The notes: a model not told the origin generated them from the letters alone. A stretch of DNA of 64,000 nt from Calycina herbarum (GCA_001414485.1 LLEY01000048.1:124001-188000); one strand, 5' to 3'. Positions 35,947 through 48,659 are shown, numbered from the stretch's first letter. Translations and numbers: made by a program.

Positions 35947-36862
35947 TAAGTTCTACTTACGTCGACGATTTCGCTTCTCCTAGGAAAGTCCTTCTTTCTT
36001 TAGAAAGGTTTTCTTCTATATAGTATTTGCCTTCTTACTATGTTTATTAGTATAAGAGTGCTTCTACTTTCCTAATCTATAACTCTTTTCCTTATATCTA
36101 GGGTTACTCTTTCTAAATTTATATAGGCGATTATCTAGCTAAACAACTTCTTTAATTATACTTATAATAGTTAAGAACTATATATTCTACTTAGCTATCT
36201 TCTTATAGATATATACTTTTAATCCTCTATAAAAGAGTTCTATAAGAGCGATAGTATCCTACTCTGATTTCGTTCTATAGTATTAAAACTTATTAGTATA
36301 ATCTATTATAAATCTAGTTTAATATAACTCTAAAAGCTTATATATAGCTGTTTAGATTATATTAAAGTCTTTAAAGACTTTTCTAATAGTTACCTTAAAT
36401 CCTTTCTAAGATTTAAATATAATCTTAGTTAATTCTATCTTTCTATCTTTATTCTTATTCTTAAAAAAGTCCTCTAAATATAGCTAAGCCTATTCTAACG
36501 CTAATCCTCTAAGGTAGAAGATAGCGAAGATAGTTTATAAATTATAATTACCTTTAAATTTATTAGAATTAAAGTTAAAGTAGATGTCTATTTAGAGAAG
36601 GAATAAGTCGAGTTCCTTTCGCTTCTTATAATATATGTCTAGTATCTTAACTTTGATAGACTTAAGTACTTTAATCTTATAAGGCTCGGAGGCGTCTAGT
36701 ATACTAACATTATCGTCGTTCCTGGTTAACTATATACTAGCAGGTGTTCTTCTAGTAGTACTTCTAGATGTTCCTATAACGTTGACTCGACTAGTATTCG
36801 AGCTAGCTGCTACAGGGGTTGCTAGGGCTATAGCGACTGAACTTCTAAGCAGGTGCTTAAAG

Positions 36863-37325
36863 TATAACAAAACTTAAACGAACTAAATAAAGATAACTAA
36901 GTCTCGAAGGTTAGTATATAGGTAAGAAGTATAGATATACTAGGTTATTTACTTAGAAGTAAACTCGTTACTTATATCAAAGATGTTAAATAAGATAATA
37001 AGATTAATAACTAAAGTTAAGTACGAAGCTCCTATCTAATAGTAGAAGTGCTAGTCTTATATAGAATCTTTATTCCTAAATACATCGCTTATATCGCTCG
37101 CGTTACTTACGTCGCTCGCGATTAAAGCGATTAAAGCGATATAGGCGATCACGTCACATAACCGCACGTGACTTCTAATAGTACTACAACAGTGAGATCC
37201 TGAAATCCTCAAATGTCCTTTGTATTACTGATTTCCTCCTATGTTACCTTCTATTCCCGGATGTTATACCTTGTTCTATTAGAACACTGTCTAGACTACT
37301 TACTACGTAACCGTGGTTCGTAATA
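36863..37325. repeat. Right LTR of Gypsy-B (5' LTR of the minus-strand element)
   Basis: 463 bp. It keeps GATCCTGAAATCCTCAAATG-type CA/TG sites that are lost in the left copy. Confidence 0.9.
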
Positions 37326-38969
37326 CTAAAGAAGCATATAAATTACTTATAAAGCGTTAAATTATAGATACTCTTAATACCTAGAACGGTCTATTATCTA
37401 GTAGAATTAACAACTTACTACTAAATACTAATATACTCGTCTAGCGTAAGTATTAAAAATCCTAGACCGGTCTCTTCTTACTATAAGAAATCGAAAATAA
37501 GAACTGTATTATATTACTACTAAGTAGTTCTATAAGATTTAGATCTATAGTAGTAAAGCTATACTTCGAAGAAGTCTTTAAAGACTCTAGAACAGTACCG
37601 GCGGTTGGAGATATTTCTAGAACGATATCGTTATTTAAGATAACACTATAATCCTAAGGAACTAAGCCTTAAGAGGAGCCTTAATCTCGCTTATAAACTC
37701 GATACTAACTTTACTAGACATAGGTACGATAAGGTAACCTTACCGATCCTCTAGAATCGATAATAGAACTAGTCTAGAAGCGTAGACGAGGAAGACTACA
37801 AAAGTACCTAAGACTACTAAATAGGTCTTTCGAGATCTTGTTTTAAGAGATAGATGCTTTTATTAATAATACTAAGAACTACGTTATTATTAGTAATATT
37901 AAGACTTTCCTCTCTTCTATTAAAGAGGAATACGATATTAAAGTATTTATAGCTAATAATAGTATAATATACGTCGAGTTATAATAGAAGGAAGTTAATA
38001 GATTAACTAATTAAGACGTCTTTAAGATTATTACCTAGGATAACCTATCTCTTAATACTAGAATCTTTAGATCACGGTTTATAGATAATATTAAATTTAA
38101 GAGTATAGTACTTGCTTTTGTAAAGTTAAGACTAGTTATCTAAGTATATAATAATAATAGAAAGTTCTTAGTTCTTACCTAGGCTCCTATAATCTAAAGA
38201 GTAAGCTAAAGAATTATCCTTATACTTATAGTAGTATACCTGGATTTACGAGTTTATATTTAGGATATTATATAAGTATATACCTAGTTACTTATAGAAC
38301 TAAATCGAAAGTTCTTTATATACCTACTAAAAGAATACTCTTAATAGAAGGATATATTCTTTAAAGTAATTAAGTTATTATATAGTATTCTAGAGGCTAG
38401 AAACTACTAGTTTATAACGTACTATAAATACTATACTATAAAGCTTATAATAGAACAATCTACTTTCGACCTCTGTCTTTTATATACTAAACGATTAGAT
38501 AGACCTTTTAGAGTAGTAGGACTTTAAATATATAATACTCTTATACTTGTAAATAATACTTTTATAGCTAAGGAAGAAAGTGCTATTAAGGAAGCTGGAT
38601 TTATATTAAAAGATAGATAAGAACTTACTATTATCTATTTAATCTAGTTTAATAGAAGGCTAATTAGTAAGTATATAGATAGCTTATTTACGCTTATCTA
38701 GGATTATATAAAAGATACTAGCGAAGATATCTAATACTAAAGACACTTCCTATATAGTATCTACTAAGGATTAATATATTACTTAGCGTGCTCGTAGAGT
38801 ATATTTAGTAATAGTATCCTAGCTAGAAGCAGTATTCGATTTATTATATACTACTTAGATAACCGATCTATAAGAAGTCGATATTAGCCTTCTTAATAAG
38901 CGAATTTAATAGCAAATCAACAATGTTATAAGAGGGCTTAAATACGTTAAATTAGACTAAAACTCGCTT

Positions 38970-39415
38970 AAATTATACGCTTTTATAGATAGCTCTTTTA
39001 CGAATAATAAGAACTTATCGTCGTAAATTAGCTACGTTATAGTACTAGTAGATAAGGACGATAATACTAATATTTTACATTAGTCTTCTACTAAGTATAA
39101 AAGAGTTACTCGCAGCGTTTTAGTCTTAGAATTATATATAATAAGCTCCGGATTTAATACTACTGCTTCTATTAAATCAATCCTAGAAAGTATCTTAGGC
39201 TTTAAGACTTCGCTTATTATATATACTAATTCGAAGTCTATTTACGAATATATAGCTAGATTAGACACTACTAAGGAGAAGCGCTTAATAATTAACGTTA
39301 TATACTTACGAGAAGTATATAAGTTAAGAGAGATCGACGAAATTAAGTAGATCGATAGTAAGAGTAATCTAGTAGATACTATAACTAAGAAGGATTATTA
39401 TAACGCTCTATAAAA
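38970..39415 (+). pseudogene. Copia-B RNase H remnant
   Basis: The plus strand reads YAFIDSSFTNNKNLSS, SSTKYKRVTRSVLVLELYII, IIYTNSKSIYEYIARLDTT, KEKRLIINVIYLREVYKLRE and DSKSNLVDTITK. It has the same domain order as Copia-A RNase H but on the opposite strand. The TDSK Asp is Asn. Confidence 0.85.
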
Positions 39416-39606
39416 GCTAATCGATACTAGTAAGCTAGATATTAAGCTTATAGAGTAGGTAGAACAGAATAAGAGATAATAAGACCTTTAAATAGAACGT
39501 TCTTATTAGTCGAGAATATAGAATAGAGAGCTATAATTAGCTAGACGAGATAAGAGATTTTAATAATTTTTAGATAGTAACTTCCACTGTTTTAAAGAAG
39601 TGCTAG

Positions 39607-39755
39607 TATCGGTATAATCAGAGTAAATAGCACTCTACGTAACCTTCTCGCTTAAGGTCTATTTAAGTAGACAGAGCAGCTAACTTTGCTCTATATATAC
39701 GAACGATAATATACTCTTTTTATATTATACTATTAGCTACTAAGTTATACTAATA
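39607..39755. repeat. 3' LTR of Copia-B
   Basis: 149 bp, TATCGG..CTAATA, the same length as 24864-25012. It joins directly to the RT region of Gypsy-C. Confidence 0.9.
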
Positions 39756-42518
39756 CTTTTATATTCTCTAGTAACTTCTAGTTTAAGATATCTTAGATCT
39801 TTACTAGATCTATTTCTATTTTCTCTAAGCTAAATACCTATTCTAGGAAAAGTGTCTAAGTTACTTTAAACTCGTATTTCAGAAGTTTTAAATAAGAGTT
39901 TACTTTTATAAGTTATTATAAAACTTCTTTAATATATCTCTTATATTCTTCTTTCTTTTCTAAGAAGATTAAGATATTATTTAGATAATAGATTACTATT
40001 ACTTTTAGAAGATCTTCTAAAATATTATTATTTTATCTCTAATATATAGCTAGTATATTATATAGCTTAAATACTATAACTATATATTTATAAAGACCTA
40101 ATAGTAAGACGAATACTATCTTCTATTCGTCTCTAACTTTTATTTATATAAGTTATAAGCGTTTTATTAATCTAGTTTTATAAATCGTACTACTTTATCT
40201 AACTTATTCTATAAGTATTAGCTAGGCAGTAGTAGATAAGCGTTCTTAACTATAGTATAATTTACTTCTTAGTAATTAATCTATACTCTCTTCTCTAGGT
40301 TATCTTTTTTCTTAATAATAAGTATATTTAAGGTAATTAATAACTTAGATATCTTAATATACTTCTTTTTAATACCTTGTCTTATATAACTTTCTATTCT
40401 CTATAGACTTTTCTAGTTATATAACTAAAGCTTTTACTTTAAGAAGTAATAACTCTCTTTTAATTTAATCTTATAATTCTATAGACGATGTTCTAGTAAG
40501 GCTTATAAGTCTTCTAGGTTTTTAAACAAAGCTTTAAATTCTCTATACTATATAGGTATTTCGTTATTAGCTAGCTTACTAACCTATAGAAGACCCTAGA
40601 TAAGATGTCTTAGCGTCTTAGAAGAGGTGGCGCTAACCTTGTTCTAGCCTTATAGTTATAATTATAAACCTACGTAATTATATTAACTAAAGGTTACTTT
40701 CTAAGCCTTCTAATTAATATCTAGATTATATTCTTAAATCTATAGTATACTAAGTATTACTTTCTTACTTCCTATTTCGATAATATTAAATATTATATCT
40801 AAGTAGTATTCTTTGATATTAACTTTTATTAGAATAGTCTACTAATTAATAACTCTATTCTAGTATATAACGTCTGTTCTATTAACTACCTCTAAGTAGT
40901 ATAGCTTTATACCTTAGATTAAGACGTTTAGCTTTCTTAAAGCTACTAGAGAAATAAAGTTACTCGTTACTTCTAAGTCTATTATAACTTATAACTCCTT
41001 TTCTTATATTTTTATAGTTACTACTAACTATCTTTCTTCTAAAGTAGCGTCTAATTTTGCTTTAATATATTAGACTTTAAAAGATTAATTTTCTTAGTTA
41101 TATTTTTATCTTTTTTTACTTTTATACTATAGAAAGAATCTTACTCTTTCCTAGTCTATATATACTATCTTATATACTAATTAGTATTCTATGATTCTTA
41201 TAGTCTTAGAGGTCCTTCTAGTAAATTCTTTTAGTAAGTTTCTATATCTGTATTAAACCTACTTATAACTAGATTCCTCTACGGTTTCTATAGACTATAG
41301 TTCTCCTTTATATAGATAATCTAAAGTAGCTTCTAGTATACTTATCTCTAGTTTAATATAATAAACTTTAAATCTTCTTTTACTATCGTCTTCTTTTAAA
41401 GAGCTTAAGAAGAATATTACCTTTTTATTATTAGAAAATGCTATCTTATATATTAGACTATCTTCTATAGTTCTCTTAGGTTCTAGAAGAGTTCTAATAA
41501 AACATCTCTCTATTAACTAGTCTAATATAGTATATAGTTTATACTAAACCTACTTAATAGTTGTTCCTTATAAGGTTTTAGTAATCTATTATTTACCTTC
41601 TTTTAGTTAGTAAAATTCCTAGATTAGAGCAGCTTAGAGGTTTACTTAAATAACTCTAAACATTCGCTAATCTTCTAATCTCTTAAATAATATTATTATT
41701 CTCTTTTCTACTCCTAATATCTAATATCTCTTATTAATTTCTAACTTATAGTCTTAACTAGGTAGGTAGGTAGTAATATCTAACTTTAGATATCTATTAT
41801 ATTTGTTAAAACTCTCTAGATAATACTACTATTATTTAGTAATATTATTCTTTAGACTAGTAACCGTCTATAAGTCTCTCTTCTCTAGATAGTTACTTAG
41901 CACTGTCTATTCTAGTCTAGGTTCTTTGAATTCGATGGTTTCTCTTCTAGTAATAAGACTAACTATTGTTACTTAATCTTATTTATTTTAAATAATTATA
42001 TAAGTTATTAAAACCGTAGAGTTAATTCCCTAAGTAGAATAGAGGCTCTAAAAATCAAGTTTCTAGTTTTCTATATATACCTATCTATTTCCTCTCTTAA
42101 AAGTTCTAATAAATACCTATATCTCGCCTTCTTTAGACTTATATATTCTTAGATCTATCTCTAATAAGTTAGATACTAATTCTAATAACTCTAATAAACT
42201 CGTTAATAGTAGCGATTTGTATTCTACTTAAAGAGGTAATTTATAATCTATTTCCAACTATATATTATAATATTCTTTAAGTAGTAGATCTCTATTATTA
42301 TTAGTATTCTAAACTCTACTAACTTATAATTCAATTCCTTCGTTTAGCTATAAGTATATAGCGCCTGTAGTTATATCTATAGCGTCTGTTTCAATCTACG
42401 TACTATATTCTCTAGCTTTAAGCTCTTTGTCTATAAGTTTAATTTTATTAAGTAAAGCTACTTCTTTTTAAACTATAGCGTTAACCTGTTTTCTCTCTTT
42501 AGAGTCTTTCTTCTTACT

Positions 42519-42560
42519 ATACTTATTTGCTCTATAATTAGAGAGGCTATAGTTATAATA
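42519..42560 (-). pseudogene. Gypsy-C Gag zinc-knuckle remnant
   Basis: Aligned to the Gypsy-B knuckle at 35905-35946, with the same Cys-to-Tyr and His-to-Tyr changes. Confidence 0.75.
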
Positions 42561-43248
42561 TAAGTTCTACTTACGTCGACGATTTCGCTCTTCTTAGGAA
42601 AGTCCTTCTTTCTTTAGAAAAGTTCTCTTCTATATAGTGTTTGCCTCCTTACTATGCTTAGCGTAGAAGTGCTTCTACTTTTCTAACTCTTTACTCTTTT
42701 CCCCGTGTCTAGAGTTACTCTTTCTAAATTCGTATAAGCGGTTATCTAACTAGACGACCTTCTTAATTATACCTATAATAGTTAAGAACTATATATTCTA
42801 TTTAGCTATTTCCTTATAGATATATACCTTTAATTCTCTATAGAAGAGTTCTATAAAAGCAATAGTATCTTACTCTAACTTCGTTCTATAACGTTGAAAT
42901 TTATTAGTATAATCTATTACTAATCTAGTCTAGTATAATTCTAAAAGCTTATATATAGTAGTTCGAATCGTATCGAAGTCTCTAAAGACTTTTCTAATAG
43001 TTGTCTTAAATCCTCTCTAAGATTTAAATATAATCTTAGTTAATTCTATCTTTCTATCTTTATTCTTATCTTTAAAGAAGTCTTTAAGATATAGCTAAGC
43101 CTATTCTAATACTAATCCTCTTAAGTAGGAGATAGTAAAGATAGTTCGCGAATTATAATTACCTTTGAATTTATTAGAATTAAAGTTAAAGTAGATATCT
43201 ATTTAGAGAAGAAATAAATCGAGTTCTTTTCGCTTCTTATAATACGTA

Positions 43249-45035
43249 ACGTGTTTTATAAGCGAGTCGTCTATATAAGCGAGTCGTCTACTTTTTCAAC
43301 CTAGTGTTATTATAATATAAAATACTTAATACTATATAAAGTTATTATTACTATAGAAGCTATCTAGTATTCTTTAGAACTTTCGCTATCTTCTATATCT
43401 AATATTTCTATCTAATAAGTATAAGAATTATACCTAGTTTTACTACAACGGCTATAGTACCTATCTATACGAACTCTCTTCCTAGACTCTTTATCTTATT
43501 TCTAGCTACTATTTTCCTTAGATATAATTAAATCAGCTACGTCGTCTACTATTAATGTCTCTTAACTCTTAATATACTTCCTCTTACGACTTTTATACTT
43601 AGTTATAGTCTTAGTTATTATACAAAGACTAGTAATTTCCTTATATATTAATACTATATTATATATTATCTTATTTAAGCTATTTTCGAGTTAATTAAGA
43701 GACTAAATAATAGAACTAAGTAACGAGTCTTAATATCTTTAAATCCGATCTTAAATAAGCGTTAATTAAGCTATTATTTCATATACGTTACTTAGTGTTT
43801 TAGGTGTCTATAGAGTGTCTTCTAGTATTATTAGTATTAGCGTACGAAGCTTTAAATCAAGCTTTAATAACATAGCTTCTAGGCTATATAAGACTAGCCT
43901 AGTCTTTTTAAAACTTACGTAGATATTATCTTTTATAAATACTTTATAAAAAGCTGCTTTAAATACGAGAAGAAAGGTTTCTTTAGTAATATAATTAATA
44001 TAATTCTATACTAAGTCTAATATCTTAGCTTTATATACTCGCTTTAATAGCGAGAAGTAGACTATATTAAGCGACTATAGTAGGTGTAATAAGTGTAAAA
44101 GTATATAAAGAGTAATAATATTTAAGTCTTTATAGAGTTACTAGAATTTAAGCGAGTTATAGCTTTTATAACTATTAATAATTAATAAACGATATTCTTC
44201 TATACTTTATACTCTTATATACTTATTAAAATACTTTAACTATATAACTCTAAGCTTATTATTTATCTAGCCGTTATTACTAACCTTAATTACCTAATTA
44301 TATAGTATATATATATCTTAGTACTAGGTAGAAATAAGTACTTTACCTACGAATATAATAAATAGTAAGATTATCTATTCTATTATATTAACTCTCTAAA
44401 TAACTATAACCTACTCGCGATTACTTAGCTAAACTTGCTTTTACTTTCTACGCGTTTCTAAGCTTATAATAATAAGTTAGAATGAAATAACTCTTATTAT
44501 AAAGCTACTTTCGTTAAAGTTATAAATATTCTTATCTTAAATACTGTATTTCTCTTTAATAGACTATATAAGTATAAACTATAAGCTAATAACTCGCGGA
44601 TCCTTAGTTAAAGCTCGCTAACGATCGTATAAACGACTCTATTAAGTTTTAAGCTTAGATATACGTTTTATAAAGTTATCTAGCTAGTTCCTATCTATAG
44701 ACTTTCTATTACGCTCTCTTAGTAGATTATTAGCTATATCTCGTACTATATCTCTTATAAGCGAAAACTCTTACGAATCTAACTCTAATATATATCTAAC
44801 TATTACCTCCTTCTCTAGCTTTATAAGCTTTTTCGAATTAGGCTAGTAATCGCGTCGTAAAGGCTTTCTAGCGCTTTATTCAGTTAATAACGCGTTATTT
44901 TCGAGTTCTTAGGTTACTAAAATTATATTAGCTTCTTAAGAAGGTAATTAAACGTTGTAGTATTAAGCTATTATAATTTAAAAGTAGTATATAGTATACG
45001 ACGAGGAAAGTAGACGACTCGCTTATGAAACACGT
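43249..45035 (-). mobile_element. Fot-B: Fot1/pogo-type DNA transposon nested in Gypsy-C
   Basis: 1787 bp, ends ACGTGTTTTATAAGCGAG and (reverse complement) ACGTGTTTCATAAGCGAG. The TSD TA is at 43247-43248 and 45036-45037; the empty site is seen in Gypsy-B near 36633. The left TIR carries the AAGCGAGTCGTC subunit twice, the right TIR once. It is a different family from Fot-A but the same as Fot-C. Confidence 0.92.
43400..44900 (-). pseudogene. Fot-B DDE_1 transposase remnant
   Basis: The minus strand reads KKLIKLEKEVIVRYILELDS, FSLIRDIVRDIANNLLRER, NRKSID, then LTKDPRVI and DKNIYNFNESSFIIRVISF. The order CENPB-type HTH (LEEEVIVRHILELDSRGF, MANRLLAER) then the first catalytic Asp block (DEDIYNFDESGF) is that of pogo/Fot1 DDE_1 transposases. 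The first catalytic Asp now reads Asn (NFNES). Confidence 0.85.
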
Positions 45036-45262
45036 TATCTAGTATCTTAACTTTGATTAATTTAAGTACTTCGACCTTATAGAGCTCGAGAGCGTCTAGT
45101 ATACTAATATTATCGTTGTTCCTAGGTAACTATATACTAGTAGGTGTTCTTCTAGTAGCACTTTTAAAGGTTCCTACGATATTAACTCGACTAGTATTTA
45201 AGCTAGCTGCTGTAGAGATTACTAGAGCTATAGCGACTAAACTTCTAAGCAGGTACTTAAAG

Positions 45263-45726
45263 TGTAATAAAACTTAAATAAACTAAATAAAGATAACTAA
45301 GTCTCGAAGGTTAGTATATAAGTAAGAAGTATAGATACGCTAGGTTATTTACTTAGAAGTGAACTCGTTACTTATATCAAAGATATTAAATAAGATAATA
45401 AGATTAATAACTAAAGTTAAGTACGAAGCTTCTATCTAATAGCAGACGTGCTAGTCTTATATAGAACCTTCGTATATATCAGAGTTCTGCTTAGTAGAAG
45501 TCTCGAAGATAGAGTCTAACTCTATTTCTAGAGCTTCTTAAAACTAGACTCTATTATCTAACTACTCCTAACCGAGTTACGTAATATAACTATAATAAGA
45601 TCCTAGGATTATATATCCTACTATATTTAATCCTTTTCTTTTCTCTTTAGAGTTATAACAGTGTTTGTTCTATTAGAGCGTCGCCTGGACTTCACTTAGT
45701 CACGTGCTAGCACGTGATTCGTAACA
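45263..45726. repeat. LTR of Gypsy-C with divergent centre
   Basis: 464 bp. The first roughly 210 bp match the Gypsy-A/B LTRs and the last few dozen bases are related, but 45475-45640 is unrelated sequence in place of the ATCGC arrays. It keeps normal CACGTG sites near its end. Confidence 0.85.
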
Positions 45727-45731
45727 CTATT

Positions 45732-47495
45732 ATACTAAGTTTAAGAATAGATTAGCTATTCTATCTCTATAATTCGTTCGCTTCTATTATAAAGTTATAA
45801 GCGTCTGTCTAATTCTAGTAAAAAAGCGTAGAGTTCTTAGAATAAATAGCTTTATATAAGAGAGAGGTAGGCTATTAAGTAGAGAAGTAAGGCTTGAGTT
45901 TCTCTAGCTAGAGTAACTTTTAATAAGTTACGTTAATATTAATATAAAAGTATTTAAAGAACTTTCAGCTAAGAATAACGTCGTATAATCCTAGGTCTAG
46001 TAGAATAAAGAGTATATTAAAGAATTTATAACTATCTAATATATAATTAGAGAGGAGGTAGTAAGTAGCTTCTTTATTAATCTCTCTATTATATCCGCGA
46101 ATCTTTATAAGTATAGAAAGTCTTTTTATTTTAAGATTATAGAACTTTACTAAGTCGTAGCTAAATTAGACGTTTATAAAAGAGAATATATTTACTTTAA
46201 GGTTACTAAGAGTAGTAGTTTATATACTATATCTATTAATTATTATTATACTAGGTAAAGTAAACGCTTTTCTACTAACTAATAACTATAGATTAATCTT
46301 AGAGAGATTAATCCTATATTTACCTAAGATAGAGTCTTCTCTTAAGTATAGTTGTTTTCTAGCTTAGATCTAGCTTCTTCTTCTTTCTCTAGCTTACTTA
46401 AGTCTACCTTCTTATAGACTCTTAGCTATAGATAGAACTTGATATAATAGCCGACTTCTCTATAGTTATAACACGTGTTAGTAGAGAGGTAAATACTAGC
46501 TATATAAGTAGGAATTTCTAAAGAATATATAGCTATAGTAGGTAGATACTTATATATACGTGTTCTAGTATTTTCTTCTATAATACCTCGTAGGTCGTTG
46601 TTAACGCTACTTATAAGAGTGTAAAAGAGATCTATATCTCTCTTAGCTTAAAGTCTAATAACGGTAAATACTTATTAGAGGTTAATAGTTAACTTATTAA
46701 AAAGGTCGTTAACTCTATCTTACTTTAAAGCTTTAGACTCGTCTACTAGCTTCTAGAACTTTGCTTGAAACTTGTAGAACGTCTCTTAAGCTATTTATAG
46801 CTCTTAGTACTTCTTATAAGCTTTGTTATAAACGTATAAACTAACTATAATATTACAGAGGTAAGCTAGTATCTCGTTATAAGTAGTAAATCAGTTATTA
46901 GTATTAAACTTATATTTTAGATAAATATAATCACGTGCTTAGCTAGTAGTAGCGTAATATACTAGGTTTATCTTTACCTTCTTAGACTCGAAGTAGTCGG
47001 TATTAATATATAGCTTTGCTATAATTTTAGTCTCTTAGGTATTATACGTAATCTAGTCGTCTTCTATTATAAAGGTTCGTAGGTTCTTAATTCTACTAGT
47101 CTTCTTAGAAGACTAAGTAGTAAGAGTAGATTAAATAACCTTTTCAGCTTTTAGCTCTATAGAGGTATATTTATAGTATATATATATTTCTACTACTTAA
47201 AGAGTAAATCTAATATTAACTTTAAAGTAGTAAACCTTATCTATAAAAGTAGTTATAGTCTAGAGGATTTATTATAAGATATTATCAACTGAAAGAGAAG
47301 GAGGTAACTTAGACTTTGCTACTATAGAAGAGCTAGTAGCTGCCTTACTAGTAGGTAGTAGTGCTATAGCTTAGGAAGAGGTCTTAGTCTTTCGAGAGCT
47401 AGTGTTAATAGTAGATAGTAAAGGTAAAAGTAAAGGCTCTTCGTCTAATAGCTTATCGAGCTAGCTAAGAGAGAAGTGTTAGAGCTTATTACCTC
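45732..47495 (-). pseudogene. Gag relic of an older LTR retrotransposon
   Basis: The minus strand carries KFQAKF and DESKALK, then DRVNDLFNKLTINL (about 46850-46680), a typical fungal Retrotrans_gag segment. Downstream at about 46500-46440 is a CCHC knuckle reading CYNYREVGYYIKFY, with the first Cys kept and the second Cys, the His and the last Cys changed to Tyr. No LTR was found for it. It is cut at 47495 by Gypsy-D and probably continues at 56775. Confidence 0.65.
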
Positions 47496-47500
47496 GTATA

Positions 47501-47836
47501 TATAATAGTACGAACCGGACACTACTATAGAAGAGGTATATAAGAGTATATTTAAATAGAATTATATATACGGATACTAGGCTCTGATATAAAGGAAAAG
47601 ACTAAATTAGTTCTTTTCTTAAGAGAGAGTAAGAGTATCTATATATAAGAAAGCTAGATAATAATAAAAGTCTATACCGATCTAGTTCTAATAATCTTAA
47701 AACTAAAACTATACTATAATTCTAGTCCGTGCTCTTAGTATCTACCGTTCTATAACTATCTATACTATACTATACTCGGCACGTATTCTTAGCTGTTCTA
47801 ATAGCTCGGCAATTCTATTAATAGCTAGCTATTATA
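47501..47836. repeat. Left LTR of Gypsy-D
   Basis: 336 bp, paired with 56434-56769. Its outer parts are similar to the Gypsy-E LTR. Confidence 0.9.
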
Positions 47837-48470
47837 TCCTCTCTCTTAAAAAAGACTTATTCTTAAGTCTTCGTATTATTAGAGTAGTATTAGTAGTAGA
47901 AGGATTATTATATAGAATACGGTTTATTAAGTAAGGTGTTTAGCGAAAGATAGAATACGAGTCGTAGCTAGTCTTGTTCGTAGATATTATCTATATCGAG
48001 TGTTTTCTACTAAAAGCAAAGTATTTACTAAAAGAGTATATAGTCTAATCCCTTGATTATCTATATCGGAGAAGATTTAGATAGAAGTCGGAGACAGAAA
48101 AGTCGGAATTTAGAAGTCTATATTATAGAAGATAGTAATAACTTAGCTAAGAGGTTACTTATTCTTATCTTTCGTTCTAATAGATAGTATACTTCTTCGA
48201 TTCGTATTCGATTTATAACTGATTTATATCCGATTTAAATTAGACTTCTAGAATCTAGTTAGAAAGTAAAAGAAAGTAAGAACTTCTTACTAAAGTAGAG
48301 AGTCGAAGGTAGAGTATTAGCTAGTCAAATATTATTACTAATAATTATCATCTAATGCCTCGTTTTTCTACTAATTCGAGATACTCTACGAGGACTTGGT
48401 TTTATCTTCTCTTTAAACAGTAGAAAAGGATTCGTATTTAGATAGTAGAAGGTTCGGTGTTATACTAGAT

Positions 48471-48659
48471 TGTGACGGTTATAGTCACGAAGGCTGGATG
48501 TCACATGTTCGCTTAGATGCACGCTAGTACTGGCGTACACACTAGCGCAGATAACTTGTATTTAGTTCCCGGTTCTCTCGAGCTCTTCTGCTCTCCTCGT
48601 CTTTTGTCCTAAGAATAGAGTGTTGTTTGTTCTAAGTCTATTACCTAAAGCACGTTACA
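48471..48659. mobile_element. Short, little-mutated solo LTR (189 bp)
   Basis: It begins TGTGACGG, ends CGTTACA, and is flanked by a perfect TSD TAGAT (48466-48470 and 48660-48664). The empty site is visible in Gypsy-E near 53430-53445. Unlike everything around it, it is rich in CA and TG (for example GGATGTCACATG) and GC-richer. It is unrelated to the other LTRs in the window. Its family is unknown. Confidence 0.88.

Larger units (their letters stand above)
28392..37325 (-). mobile_element. Gypsy-B: Ty3/Gypsy LTR retrotransposon nested in Copia-B, hosting Fot-A
   Basis: Both LTRs are 463 bp (28392-28854 and 36863-37325). The TSD CTAAA is at 28387-28391 and 37326-37330, and removing the insertion restores the Copia-B frame (..YIKATK then EAYKLL..). 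It is 8934 bp in all, about 7.07 kb without Fot-A. On the minus strand: Gag near 36.8-35.9 kb with its zinc knuckle at 35905-35946, protease region around 32.6-33.8 kb, RT near 31.5-32.3 kb with YLDN at 31769-31780, then RNase H and integrase to about 28.9 kb. The right LTR keeps more unmutated CA/TG than the left. Confidence 0.92.
24864..39755 (+). mobile_element. Copia-B: Ty1/Copia LTR retrotransposon hosting Gypsy-B
   Basis: LTRs of 149 bp at 24864-25012 (TGTCGG..TAACA) and 39607-39755 (TATCGG..TAATA) differ only by a few transitions. Without Gypsy-B and one copy of its target site the element is about 5.95 kb. On the plus strand it has a leader (25013-25440), Gag (about 25.45-27.0 kb), integrase (27.94-28.25 kb, continuing after the Gypsy-B insertion at 37331), RT (about 37.9-38.8 kb) and RNase H (38.97-39.41 kb). 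The flanks do not share a TSD: AAGAT on the left inside Fot-C, CTTTT on the right inside Gypsy-C RT. Confidence 0.88.
39756..45726 (-). mobile_element. Gypsy-C: truncated Ty3/Gypsy retrotransposon hosting Fot-B
   Basis: Collinear with Gypsy-B from its RT region (31550 onward) through Gag to one LTR, 45263-45726 (464 bp, TGTAAT..TAACA). RNase H, integrase and the other LTR are missing: the element stops at 39756 where the Copia-B LTR begins. The RT box reads YLNN at 39976-39987. A Gag zinc knuckle is at 42519-42560. The LTR centre differs from Gypsy-A/B (see the LTR entry). The flank right of the LTR is CTATT, with no partner visible. Confidence 0.88.
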
